Part shown: piece after piece, positions 57,093 through 64,000 of the stretch | Layout of the letters: each line of letters begins with the position of its first letter | Position numbering within the stretch: position 1 is the stretch's first letter | Source of the DNA: Haloechinothrix_A salitolerans | Lineage (GTDB): Bacteria; Actinomycetota; Actinomycetes; Mycobacteriales; Pseudonocardiaceae | Direction: 5' to 3' (one strand) | DNA length: 64,000 nucleotides | Assembly (NCBI RefSeq): GCF_039544105.1 | Contig: NZ_BAABLA010000115.1 | The notes under the pieces: model-generated | Seen by the model: only the letters and a program-made list of their open reading frames with translations | Told to the model about the DNA's origin: nothing | The model's database searches: none | Translations under genes and position numbers: made by a program

Positions 57093-57809
57093 GTGAGCGC
57101 CCAGGAACGACCAACCAACGTGGCCCACCCACGCAGCGTGGTCAGCTACGTCAAGCGCGGCGGGCGGATGACCGTCGGGCAGGAGCGCGCATGGCGTGAG
57201 CACTGGCCCGCGCTCGGTAAGACGGTGTCCGAACTCGAGGGCACGCTCGACGTCGACGCGTGGTTCGGCCGCAAGGCCCCTGTCGTGCTGGAGATCGGTT
57301 CCGGCATGGGCGAGACGACGTCGGAGCTCGCCAAGCGCGAACCCGACGTCAACTACATCGCCATCGAGGTCTACGACGCTGGCCTCGGCCAGCTCATGCT
57401 GCGCGCCGAGAAGCTGGGCGTCGACAACCTGCGGCTGCTCCACGGCGATGCCGTCGTGCTGCTCACCGAGCACATCGCGCCGGAGTCGCTGGATGTCGTG
57501 CGGATCTTCTACCCGGACCCGTGGCCGAAGAAGCGCCACCACAAGCGCAGGCTGATCCAGCCGGAGTTCGTGCGGCTTGTCGCGTCGCGGCTGCGGGTCG
57601 GCGGAACGTTGCACCTCGCGACCGACTGGGAGGACTACGCCGAGCAGATGCGCGAGGTCTGCGACGGCGAGCCGTTGCTGCGCAACGTATACGCCGACGA
57701 GCCAGGTGGCTGGGCGCCGCGCCCGGACTGGCGGCCGGTGACCAAGTTCGAGTCCCGCGCCGAGCGGGAGGGCAGGGTCTCGCGCGACCTGATGTACGAG
57801 CGGCGGTAA
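57093..57809 (+). CDS. trmB: tRNA (guanine-N7-)-methyltransferase
   Basis: The 238-residue enzyme has the TrmB landmarks: SVVSYVKRGGRMTVGQERAW near the N-terminus, SAM motif I VVLEIGSGMGETTSELAKRE and YIAIEVYDAGLGQLMLRAEK. The diagnostic block DVVRIFYPDPWPKKRHHKRR is followed by ATDWEDYAEQM. It makes m7G46 in the tRNA variable loop using SAM. The GTG start sits 7 bases after a TAAGGT hexamer. It ends 29 bases before the amidohydrolase gene on the same strand. Confidence 0.92.
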   Translation: MSAQERPTNVAHPRSVVSYVKRGGRMTVGQERAWREHWPALGKTVSELEGTLDVDAWFGRKAPVVLEIGSGMGETTSELAKREPDVNYIAIEVYDAGLGQLMLRAEKLGVDNLRLLHGDAVVLLTEHIAPESLDVVRIFYPDPWPKKRHHKRRLIQPEFVRLVASRLRVGGTLHLATDWEDYAEQMREVCDGEPLLRNVYADEPGGWAPRPDWRPVTKFESRAEREGRVSRDLMYERR

Positions 57810-57838
57810 ACCTGGCGATTTCTGGCAGGATTCAGGCC

Positions 57839-59161
57839 ATGCCGTTTCCGTTTCGTTTGCACGCCCCCGCGTTACTGCCCTGCGACCGCGATGACGACTG
57901 CCCCGTGGTGCGCGACGCCGCGTTGGACATCGATGCGACCGGGCGGATCAGTTACGCGGGGCCGAGGGCAGGGGCGCCCGCGCTTAACGACGCGACGGTC
58001 ACCGAGCTGGACGGCATCCTGCTGCCAGGGTTGATCAACGCGCACGCGCACAGCCCGATGACGGTGCTGCGAGGTATGGGTGGCGACCTGCCGTTGCTGC
58101 GCTGGCTGCGCGAGGTGATCTGGCCCGCCGAGGCGCGCATGGGGCCGAAGGAGATTCGTGCCGGGATGGTGCTCGGCTCGATCGAGATGCTGCGCCACGG
58201 TGTCACCACCAGCGCGGAGATGTACTTCCAGGGCGACAAGGTCGCCGACGCGGTGCTGACCACCGGCGCGCGAGCGGTCATCGGCTGCCCGATCATCGAC
58301 CTGCCAGGCATGGACTGGCGCGCCATGATCACCGAGGTTGACCGCTGGATCGATGCCGATGGTCTGCGGTTCGGGCCCGCCGATCGGATCGAGATCGGCT
58401 ACGGCCCGCACTCGGCGTACATGCTGCCGGAGGACGCGCTGCGGGCGATCGCGGAGTCCGCGGTGCCGCGTGGCGCCTTGATGCAGGTACACGTCGCCGA
58501 GGCCCGGGATGAGGACGTCAGCCAGCGTGAGGGGCACGGTTCCGTGCCGAAGCTGCTGGACGCCGTCGGAATGCTCGACGGCAGGGTGCTCGCCGCGCAC
58601 TGCGTGCACATGTCTGACGAGGACATCGCGCTGTTCGCGCGGCGCGGTGTCGGGGTGGCGCACTGTCCTGGCTCCAACGCCAAGCTGGCCTCCGGCATCG
58701 CGCGGCTGACCGATCTGCAGGCGGCTGGCATCGACGTCGGCCTCGGCACCGACGGCCCCGCCAGCAACGACGACCTCGACCTCTGGCACGAGGTGCAGCT
58801 CGCCGCGATGCTGGCGCGACTGTCTACGCGCGACTCGACGGCGTTGTCCGCCGAGGAGGCGCTGCTGATGTCGACCCGTGGTGGCGCGGCCGCGCTCGGC
58901 AGGGATGACATCGGCGTGCTCGAACCGGGCCGCTGGGCCGACCTGGTGCACGTCGACCTGGACGATCCGACGTTCGCCGGGGGCATCGACGTCCCCGATG
59001 AGCAGCTGCTGGCGAACCTCGTCTGGGGTGCTGGCTCCCGGCGGGTGCGCGACGTCTGGGTGGCGGGCGAGCAGGTGGTGTCCGCCGCGGAGCCGACCAA
59101 GGTGGACCGGGCGGAGGCACAGCGCGTAGTCCGTTCGGCGGGTGCGAAAGTGCGGGTCTGA
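57839..59161 (+). CDS. Amidohydrolase, SAH/MTA deaminase type
   Basis: The 440-residue enzyme belongs to the ATZ/TRZ amidohydrolases. Its metal site is ILLPGLINAHAHSPMTVLRG, the substrate loop ALMQVHVAEARDEDVSQREG, the third ligand region VLAAHCVHMSDEDIALFARR and the Asp ligand in DVGLGTDGPASNDDLDLWHE. ILLPG and GTDGPASNDDLD are typical of 5-methylthioadenosine/S-adenosylhomocysteine deaminases, which deaminate the adenine ring to give the inosine analogue. Adjacency to a SAM-using tRNA methyltransferase, which produces SAH, fits this role, but related guanine- or melamine-type deaminases cannot be excluded. Confidence 0.82.
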   Translation: MPFPFRLHAPALLPCDRDDDCPVVRDAALDIDATGRISYAGPRAGAPALNDATVTELDGILLPGLINAHAHSPMTVLRGMGGDLPLLRWLREVIWPAEARMGPKEIRAGMVLGSIEMLRHGVTTSAEMYFQGDKVADAVLTTGARAVIGCPIIDLPGMDWRAMITEVDRWIDADGLRFGPADRIEIGYGPHSAYMLPEDALRAIAESAVPRGALMQVHVAEARDEDVSQREGHGSVPKLLDAVGMLDGRVLAAHCVHMSDEDIALFARRGVGVAHCPGSNAKLASGIARLTDLQAAGIDVGLGTDGPASNDDLDLWHEVQLAAMLARLSTRDSTALSAEEALLMSTRGGAAALGRDDIGVLEPGRWADLVHVDLDDPTFAGGIDVPDEQLLANLVWGAGSRRVRDVWVAGEQVVSAAEPTKVDRAEAQRVVRSAGAKVRV

Positions 59162-59220
59162 GCTGCGAGGATCACGCGGAGTAAAAATTTCGCGCGAAGG
59201 GGTGGCGTAATCACCTGTTA

Positions 59221-60033
59221 GTGGTACGTTACCTGCCCGTGACCTACCACCGTGCGCATCGATCTCGGGCGCTGGCTGCCCTCCTCGGCGTGGTCCTCGG
59301 CGGTGTGACCGCCGGCGGCTACACGATCGCCACCGGCCAGACGGACATCGGCGCGGCGTTTCGCTCGCTGTCGGCGGAGATCGCGCTCGCCGACGCGCCG
59401 AACAACGGCGGTGCGGGCGCGGTCGGCACTGGCCCATCCCCCGTCCCCACGCCAGTGACGACATCGGACCGGCAGCCCGCTCGAGCTCCCGTCGAGACGA
59501 CGTCGGCCAAGGCGAAGCCGAAACGTACGCCGAAGCCCACTACGACATCGCCAACGACGACGTCGTCCGCGCCGTCCCCGACGCGGACCACCGAGCGCAC
59601 TCGGCAGCTCACCGTCACCCCCGAGGTGACGACGTCCCAATCGACGTCCAAGACCAGCGAGCGGCCCACCATGACCGAACGCGCGGTGCGACTGGTCAAC
59701 GACGTTCGCGCGGACCATGGCTGCGGTGCGGTGTCAGTGGACGAACGCATCGAGCGAGCGGCGAACAAGCACAGCACCGACATGGCCGAGCGAGGTTACT
59801 TCTCCCACGACACCCCAGAGGGCGTCGGGTTCGCCGAGCGGATCGAGAACGAGGGTTACCCAAGCCCCGGCGCGGAGAACATCGCCAAGGGCTACCGCAC
59901 CGCCGAGGACGTCATGGAGGGCTGGATGAACTCCGACGGCCACCGCGCCAACATCCTCAACTGCGACCTGAACACCATCGGTATCGGTCTCGACACCAAC
60001 GGCTGGCTCTGGACGCAAGACTTCGGCTACTGA
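59221..60033 (+). CDS. Secreted CAP-domain (SCP/PR1) protein
   Basis: The 270-residue protein has an N-terminal export signal (ALAALLGVVLGGVTAGGYTI) and a long Thr/Ser/Pro linker (about 60-150). A C-terminal CAP domain follows: AVRLVNDVRADHGCGAVSVD, AANKHSTDMAERGYFSHDTP, GFAERIENEGYPSPGAENIA and WMNSDGHRANILNCDLNTIG. The two Cys in the domain may pair. CAP proteins in bacteria are extracellular and mostly uncharacterised; the His pair (STDMA..SH and GHR) lines the cleft. It is convergent with the SDR gene, 3 bases apart. Confidence 0.85.
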   Translation: MVRYLPVTYHRAHRSRALAALLGVVLGGVTAGGYTIATGQTDIGAAFRSLSAEIALADAPNNGGAGAVGTGPSPVPTPVTTSDRQPARAPVETTSAKAKPKRTPKPTTTSPTTTSSAPSPTRTTERTRQLTVTPEVTTSQSTSKTSERPTMTERAVRLVNDVRADHGCGAVSVDERIERAANKHSTDMAERGYFSHDTPEGVGFAERIENEGYPSPGAENIAKGYRTAEDVMEGWMNSDGHRANILNCDLNTIGIGLDTNGWLWTQDFGY

Positions 60034-60036
60034 GCG

Positions 60037-60705
60037 TCACCGGGGTCGGATGCTCACCTCGGTGACGTGCGCGTCGTCCCCCGCCGTCACGGCGCTGAGC
60101 ACGGCCTGCGCCACGGACTCCGGTCGCAGGAAGTCCGACGCTCGGTACTCGCGGCCTTCGCCAGCGATGATGCGCTCCTGCATGGCCGTGTCGGTGCGGC
60201 CGGGATGCACCGACGTCACGCGCAGCGACGACTCCTCGGCGCGCAACGCGTCGCCGAACGCCCGCAGCGCGAACTTGCTCGCCGCGTACGGCGCCCAGCC
60301 GGGCCGCGCGTTGTAGCCCGCGCCGGAATTGATCAGCACGACGTTCCCGGACGCCGCCCGTAGCGCGGGCAGTAGCAGCCGGGTCAGCTCCACGACGGCG
60401 AGCACGTTGACGTCGAAGTTCCGCTGCCACGCCTCCCTGTCGGCGTCCTCGATACGCCCCAGCGGTGCGACGCCGGCCGAGTGGACCAGGACGTCCAGCG
60501 CGTCGATTCCCGCGACTGCTGTTGCGACGGCGTCCGGGTCCGTTAGGTCGACGGCGAGTGGTTTGGCGTCCGGCAGTTCCTTGGCGAACGTGGCCAGCGC
60601 GTCCGCGTCCCTGCCGCCGAGCAGCAGCTGGTGGGTGGGGGCCAGGGCGCGCGCGATGGCGGCGCCGATGCCTTTGGATGCTCCAGTGACCAGTGCGAGT
60701 GGCAT
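60037..60705 (-). CDS. Short-chain dehydrogenase/reductase
   Basis: The 222-residue protein starts at ATG 60705 with the Rossmann motif MPLALVTGASKGIGAAIARA. It contains the active-site Ser region GNVVLINSGAGYNARPG and the catalytic YAASKFALRAFGDALRAEES. The structural segment is LDVLVHSAGVAPLGRIEDAD. It is a short classical SDR using NAD(P)H; the substrate is unknown. The frame continues upstream but the Rossmann motif fixes the start. It is divergent from the small membrane peptide gene. Confidence 0.88.
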   Translation of the reverse strand: MPLALVTGASKGIGAAIARALAPTHQLLLGGRDADALATFAKELPDAKPLAVDLTDPDAVATAVAGIDALDVLVHSAGVAPLGRIEDADREAWQRNFDVNVLAVVELTRLLLPALRAASGNVVLINSGAGYNARPGWAPYAASKFALRAFGDALRAEESSLRVTSVHPGRTDTAMQERIIAGEGREYRASDFLRPESVAQAVLSAVTAGDDAHVTEVSIRPR

Positions 60706-60752
60706 GGCTCCCAGTGTGCCGCCTCGTTCGGGTGCCGCGATCAACGGTGGGT

Positions 60753-60758
60753 TAGAGT
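60753..60758 (+). promoter_or_regulatory. -10 element, leaderless promoter of the 32-residue peptide gene
   Basis: TAGAGT lies 8 bases before the GTG at 60767, again without a ribosome binding site. It matches the pattern seen at 35903 and 57080. Confidence 0.45.
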
Positions 60759-60766
60759 AGCGAGCT

Positions 60767-60865
60767 GTGGAGATCCTGTTTTCGACCTTGCTTGTCCTGG
60801 CCATCGTGGCCACGACCTGGTTCGCGGCCTACGTCGTCTACCGGCTGTACGCAGACCAGGGCTGA
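60767..60865 (+). CDS. 32-residue single-helix membrane peptide, coupled to nitrobindin
   Basis: GTG 60767 opens MEILFSTLLVLAIVATTWFA followed by AYVVYRLYADQG and a TGA that overlaps the ATG of the next gene (TGATG). The peptide is one transmembrane helix with a short cytoplasmic tail. It is too short for automatic annotation, but the promoter hexamer, the helix and the exact stop-start overlap argue that it is translated and couples expression of the downstream nitrobindin gene. No known family is recognised. Confidence 0.6.
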   Translation: MEILFSTLLVLAIVATTWFAAYVVYRLYADQG

Positions 60866-61491
60866 TGGCGGACAGCGGCAACGAAGCGGTCGAGGCCGCC
60901 GCGCGGCGCGCCGAACAGACGAGGGGCCGCAACATCAGGCCGTCGCCCGATCTGCCTGAGCTGCCCATCCCGGGCGACACCGCCAACCTGCGGGAAGGCG
61001 CCAACCTGAACGACGCCTGCCTCGCGCTGCTGCCGTTGGTCGGCGTCTGGCACGGCGAGGGCCAGGTCGACTATCCCACGATCGATGGTCCCGTCCGCTA
61101 CGCGCAGCAGCTCACCATCGCGCATGACGGCAGGCCGTTCCTGTTCCACGAGGCCAAGTCGTGGCTGTTGGACGACGACGGCAACGTCATCAGGCAGGCA
61201 GCGCGCGAGGTCGGCTGGTGGCGCCCGCAGCCGGACGACACCATCGAGTTGCTCCTCGCCCACAACACCGGCGTCCTCGAAGTCTTCTACGGCAAGCCCC
61301 GCACGCAGACGTCGTGGGAGCTGGCCACGGACGCCGTGGTGCGCTCCACCAGCGCCAAGGAGGTCACCGGCGCGAAGCGCCTCTACGGCATCATCGCCGA
61401 TGGCGACCTTGGTTACGTCGAGGAACGCGCGATGGTTGGCCAGTCGTTGCAGCCGCACACCTCGGCGCAACTGCACCGAGTGGCTGGCTGA
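60865..61491 (+). CDS. Nitrobindin-like FABP-family heme protein (DUF1794)
   Basis: The 208-residue protein shows the nitrobindin signature GxWxGxG in LALLPLVGVWHGEGQVDYP, then RYAQQLTIAHDGRPFLFHEA, VGWWRPQPDDTIELLLAHNT and GVLEVFYGKPRTQTSWELAT. It should form a 10-stranded barrel that binds ferric heme. Relatives (human THAP4 domain, M. tuberculosis Rv2717c) isomerise peroxynitrite or bind NO. About 60 residues precede the barrel, a Pro/Asp-rich N-terminus. ATG 60865 overlaps the stop of the 32-residue peptide. Spacing and frame support coupled translation. Confidence 0.85.
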   Translation: MADSGNEAVEAAARRAEQTRGRNIRPSPDLPELPIPGDTANLREGANLNDACLALLPLVGVWHGEGQVDYPTIDGPVRYAQQLTIAHDGRPFLFHEAKSWLLDDDGNVIRQAAREVGWWRPQPDDTIELLLAHNTGVLEVFYGKPRTQTSWELATDAVVRSTSAKEVTGAKRLYGIIADGDLGYVEERAMVGQSLQPHTSAQLHRVAG

Positions 61492-61530
61492 CGGTCCCGC
61501 CTGAGCGGTGGGCGGGTGCATACTCATCCA

Positions 61531-61547
61531 CGACAGCCCTACTGTCG
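61531..61547 (+). promoter_or_regulatory. Inverted repeat CGACAG-CCCTA-CTGTCG
   Basis: A perfect 6-bp-arm dyad ends 12 bases before the LuxR-type regulator gene and overlaps a TACTGT -10-like hexamer (61540-61545). It could be an autoregulatory operator. Confidence 0.45.
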
Positions 61548-61559
61548 GGATGATCTGCG

Positions 61560-63164
61560 ATGTCCGAAACGCTTGCCGAAGCTCGTGCGGCACACGCCAG
61601 CCGCGACTGGCCTCTGGCCTACGAACGGTTCGCCGCCGCTGACCCGGCGTCACTGAGCGCGGACGACCTCAACCGGTTCGGCGACGCGGCGTGGTGGCTC
61701 GGCAGGATCGATGACACGCTCGACGTCTCCGAGCGCGCGTACCGTGCCTACGTCGCCGAGGCCGCCCCGCGGCTGGCCGCGATGTGCGCATTGGACCTGG
61801 CGTTCCTGCGGTTCCTGCGCGCGGAGGACGCGCTCGGTGGAGCATGGCTGGCAAGGGCACGGCAGTTGCTCGCCGACGATGTGGACTGCGTTGAGCATGC
61901 CTACCTCCGCTACGCCCTGGACATCGACGCGGCCGATTTCGAGGACCCCGAGAGCGTTGTGCGGGCCGCCCGCGACATCCGCGCCTCGGCGCGCCGCTAC
62001 GACGACGTCTGTCTCGCCACCATGGCGACCGTGGCCGAGGGCCGCGCTCTCATCGCGCTTGGCGACGTCACTGCCGGGCTCGTGCTCTTTGACGAGGCGA
62101 TGGCCGTTGTAGTCACCGACGAGTTGCGACCGGACCGGGCTGGCAGCATTTACTGCAACGTCATCGCTACCTGCCACGAGCTGGTTGACCTGCGGCGGAT
62201 GCGGTCCTGGACGGAAACGTTCGACGAATGGTGCGCCACCATGCCCGACGCCGTGGTCTTCACCGGCATCTGCCGTGTACACCGCGCGCAGCTTATGCAG
62301 ACACGCGGCGACTGGACGCGGTCGGAATCCGAGGCACGCCGCGTGTGCGACGACCTGGCCGAGTTGGTGGTGCCCACCACGGCCGATGCGCACTACGTCG
62401 TCGGCGACTCGCTCCGGCTGCGTGGCGATCTGGACGCCGCCGAGCGCGCGTACCTGCGCGCGCACGAGCTTGGCCGTGATCCGCAGCCGGGGATGTCGCT
62501 GCTGCGGCTCGCGCAGAGGCGCGCCGACGTCGCCGCGCGCTCCATCCACGCCGCGCTCGCCGCCACGGCCGATCCGCTCGCTCGCGCGCCCCTGTGTTTC
62601 GCGGCCGTGGAGATCAACGTCGCCGCTGGCGAACTCGGCGTCGCTCGTAAGGCCGCAGACGAACTGGACGACGTCGCGCGCCGCTACCCGAGCCCCGGCT
62701 TGCACGCCATGGCTCGGCACGCGACCGGTGCCGCGCTGCTTGGCGAGGGACGGCCCGCCGACGCGCTGCCGATGTTGCGCCAGGCCTGCACCAGTTGGCT
62801 GCGGCTCGACGCGCCGTACGAGTGCGCGCGGGTCCGGCTGCTGCTCGCGAACGCCTACAGCGCGTTGGACGACCACGACGCGAGCGCGCGCGAACGGGAC
62901 GCGGCCGAGGCGACCATGACCCGGCTCGGTGCGCCGCCCGTGTCCGCGCCGGACATCCTGGACGGCCTGTCCGCGCGCGAGGTCGAGGTACTGGCCCTGG
63001 TCGCGCACGGCAAGACCAACCGCGAGGTCGCCACGGAATTGGTGCTCAGCGAGAAGACCGTGGCGCGGCACCTGTCCAACATCTTCACCAAGCTCGGGCT
63101 GCCGACCCGCACGGCCGCGGCCGCCTACGCCTTCGAGCGCGGCCTCGCGCGCCGGAGTGGGTAA
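61560..63164 (+). CDS. LuxR-family regulator with TPR-like N-terminus
   Basis: The 534-residue protein has a long helical-repeat region (about 1-450) made of tetratricopeptide-like units (AYERFAAADPASLSADDLNR, AAERAYLRAHELGRDPQPGM, ALPMLRQACTSWLRLDAP). A C-terminal LuxR helix-turn-helix follows: LSAREVEVLALVAHGKTNRE, VATELVLSEKTVARHLSNIF and TKLGLPTRTAAAAYAFER. No ATPase P-loop is visible, unlike LAL regulators. It is followed at 95 bases by a methyltransferase gene, a pairing often seen in actinobacteria that suggests the regulator controls it. Confidence 0.85.
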   Translation: MSETLAEARAAHASRDWPLAYERFAAADPASLSADDLNRFGDAAWWLGRIDDTLDVSERAYRAYVAEAAPRLAAMCALDLAFLRFLRAEDALGGAWLARARQLLADDVDCVEHAYLRYALDIDAADFEDPESVVRAARDIRASARRYDDVCLATMATVAEGRALIALGDVTAGLVLFDEAMAVVVTDELRPDRAGSIYCNVIATCHELVDLRRMRSWTETFDEWCATMPDAVVFTGICRVHRAQLMQTRGDWTRSESEARRVCDDLAELVVPTTADAHYVVGDSLRLRGDLDAAERAYLRAHELGRDPQPGMSLLRLAQRRADVAARSIHAALAATADPLARAPLCFAAVEINVAAGELGVARKAADELDDVARRYPSPGLHAMARHATGAALLGEGRPADALPMLRQACTSWLRLDAPYECARVRLLLANAYSALDDHDASARERDAAEATMTRLGAPPVSAPDILDGLSAREVEVLALVAHGKTNREVATELVLSEKTVARHLSNIFTKLGLPTRTAAAAYAFERGLARRSG

Positions 63165-63259
63165 CACGACCCATCGCCCGCCGAGAGGTTGCATGCTTCG
63201 GCCGATGTCGCGCCGGACGCTCTCCTCCTAGCGTCAAGCGCAGGACAAAGGAGGCAGCC

Positions 63260-64000
63260 ATGAGAGCCACCGAAGACCTGCTTGCAGGGTCGAGCAGAAC
63301 CACCGAAGACCTGCTTGCGGAGTCGAGCAGAATCACCGAAGCCGCTACCAACACCATTGACCAGGCCGCCGCCGAAGAGTTCGCCGAACGGCTGCTCGGC
63401 GACTACACCAGCGCCATGGTCACGCTCATGATCGACATCGGACACCGCACCGGCCTGTTCGACGCCGCCGCGGCCGGTCCGGGCACCAGCGACGACCTCG
63501 CACAGCGCGCGGGGCTGACCGAGCGTTACGTCCGCGAGTGGCTCGGTGCGATCACCACGGCGGGCATCACCACCTACGACCCGCTCACCCGCACCTACAC
63601 CCTGCCCGCGGCGCACGCGGCCTGCCTTACCGGCGGCGGCGCCACCAACGTCGCCCCGCTCAGCCTGCTCGTCGGCCACCTCGGCACTCACATCGAGGAC
63701 GTCGCCAAGGCGTTCCGCGAGGGCGGCGGCGTGCCGTACGAGAAGTACCGGCCCGGCTTCACCGACGTCATGGACGGCATCAACCGCGGCCTCTACGACG
63801 GCCAGCTCATCGACGGCATCCTGCCGCTGACCGGCGACCTGCCGGATCGGCTGCGGTCAGGCATCCGCGCCGCGGACATCGGGTGCGGCACCGGCCACGC
63901 GCTGACCGTGCTCGCCACAGCGTTCCCCGCGTCGACGTTCGTGGGTTACGACATCGCCGCCGACGCCATCGACCAAGCCCGCGCGGAGGCCGCCGATGCC
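63260..64000 (+). CDS. SAM-dependent methyltransferase with winged-helix N-terminus (partial, runs off the window)
   Basis: From ATG 63260 (site AAAGGAGG) 247 residues are visible. A short tandem repeat (RTTEDLLAGSS, RTTEDLLAESS) is followed by a winged-helix-like region (VTLMIDIGHRTGLFDAAAAG, AQRAGLTERYVREWLGAITT) and SAM motif I IRAADIGCGTGHALTVLATA, then FVGYDIAADAIDQARAE. Relatives such as M. tuberculosis Rv2258c join a winged helix to a Rossmann methyltransferase. The C-terminus is beyond the window. The gene probably forms a functional pair with the LuxR regulator upstream. Confidence 0.85.
   Translation, partial: MRATEDLLAGSSRTTEDLLAESSRITEAATNTIDQAAAEEFAERLLGDYTSAMVTLMIDIGHRTGLFDAAAAGPGTSDDLAQRAGLTERYVREWLGAITTAGITTYDPLTRTYTLPAAHAACLTGGGATNVAPLSLLVGHLGTHIEDVAKAFREGGGVPYEKYRPGFTDVMDGINRGLYDGQLIDGILPLTGDLPDRLRSGIRAADIGCGTGHALTVLATAFPASTFVGYDIAADAIDQARAEAADA
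63266..63344 (+). repeat. 33-bp in-frame tandem repeat inside the methyltransferase gene
   Basis: Two full 33-base copies and a partial third begin CACCGAAGACCTGCTTGC and differ at few positions. They encode TTEDLLAGSSR-type units and look recently duplicated. Confidence 0.65.

Noticed and set aside
57872..59464. 530-codon frame antisense to the amidohydrolase
   Set aside because: No domain or plausible start context; it is an antisense shadow of a clear enzyme gene.
61650..63194. 514-codon frame antisense to the LuxR regulator
   Set aside because: It follows the reverse of a well-supported helical-repeat protein and contains no recognisable fold.
1..64000. Search for tRNA, rRNA, CRISPR arrays, integrase or phage genes
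   Set aside because: No cloverleaf-like sequence, no regular spacer-repeat array and no integrase, terminase or transposase product was recognised by eye; the DUF222 fragment is the only mobile-type trace.

Overview
The window is typical high-GC actinobacterial chromosome. It shows strongly GC-biased third positions, many GTG starts, apparently leaderless promoters, a GTP-type PEP carboxykinase, F420/LLM enzymes, DUF3558 and VanW proteins, and an acyl-CoA dehydrogenase / MaoC / FabG / thiolase set equivalent to Mycobacterium tuberculosis Rv0241c-Rv0244c (htdX, fabG4, fadA2, fadE5). Gene content and an intergenic palindrome at 28.3 kb suggest the Pseudonocardiaceae (Amycolatopsis / Saccharomonospora / Prauserella type), but this is inference. 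I see no rRNA, tRNA, CRISPR array, prophage or intact insertion sequence. The only mobile-type trace is a broken DUF222/HNH (13E12-type) gene start at the left edge, preceded by an SOS box.

Layout. 0-9 kb: small enzymes on both strands (LLM oxidoreductase, GNAT, tautomerase, truncated GrpB, two methyltransferases, FAD oxidoreductase, VOC protein), an SLC13 anion transporter and an orphan LuxR/pseudo-receiver regulator. 9-20 kb: fadE5, a secreted sugar-dehydrogenase-like protein, a VanW protein, an orphan GroES-like protein and a large repeat protein with a membrane tail. 20-24 kb: a polar amino acid ABC importer and an M20 peptidase. 24.6-28.9 kb: a branched-chain 2-oxoacid (or pyruvate) dehydrogenase operon E1alpha-E1beta-E2, then fxsA. 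28.9-35.1 kb: two SCP2-like proteins, a TetR regulator, htdX-fabG4 and divergent fadA2. 35-42.9 kb: two ABC-2 exporters, a DUF3558 lipoprotein, a TipA-like MerR regulator and an AAA ATPase. 43-48.2 kb: a secreted S33 peptidase, a DnaA-box cluster, pckG and an acidic calcium-repeat protein. 48.3-52.2 kb: a dynamin / GrpE-like / dynamin operon. 52.3-56.1 kb: a two-component system and an ABC exporter. 56.4-64 kb: trmB, a deaminase-type amidohydrolase, a CAP protein, an SDR, a 32-residue membrane peptide coupled to nitrobindin, a LuxR regulator and a truncated methyltransferase.

The strongest unifying signal is an operator family, YTACT-N4-AGTAR. It occurs twice upstream of fadE5 (9.24-9.27 kb), twice between the SCP2 pair and tetR (30.28-30.31 kb), and once as a perfect 20-bp inverted repeat between fabG4 and fadA2 (33.52-33.54 kb). 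In each place it overlaps a plausible -10 element. I infer that the TetR protein at 30.4 kb represses itself, the SCP2-like lipid carriers and a beta-oxidation set (acyl-CoA dehydrogenase, hydratase, ketoacyl reductase, thiolase). Other notable items are the dynamin/GrpE operon, the in-frame internal start in the TipA-like gene, helically phased DnaA boxes far from any dnaA gene, and a two-hairpin leader before the S33 peptidase.
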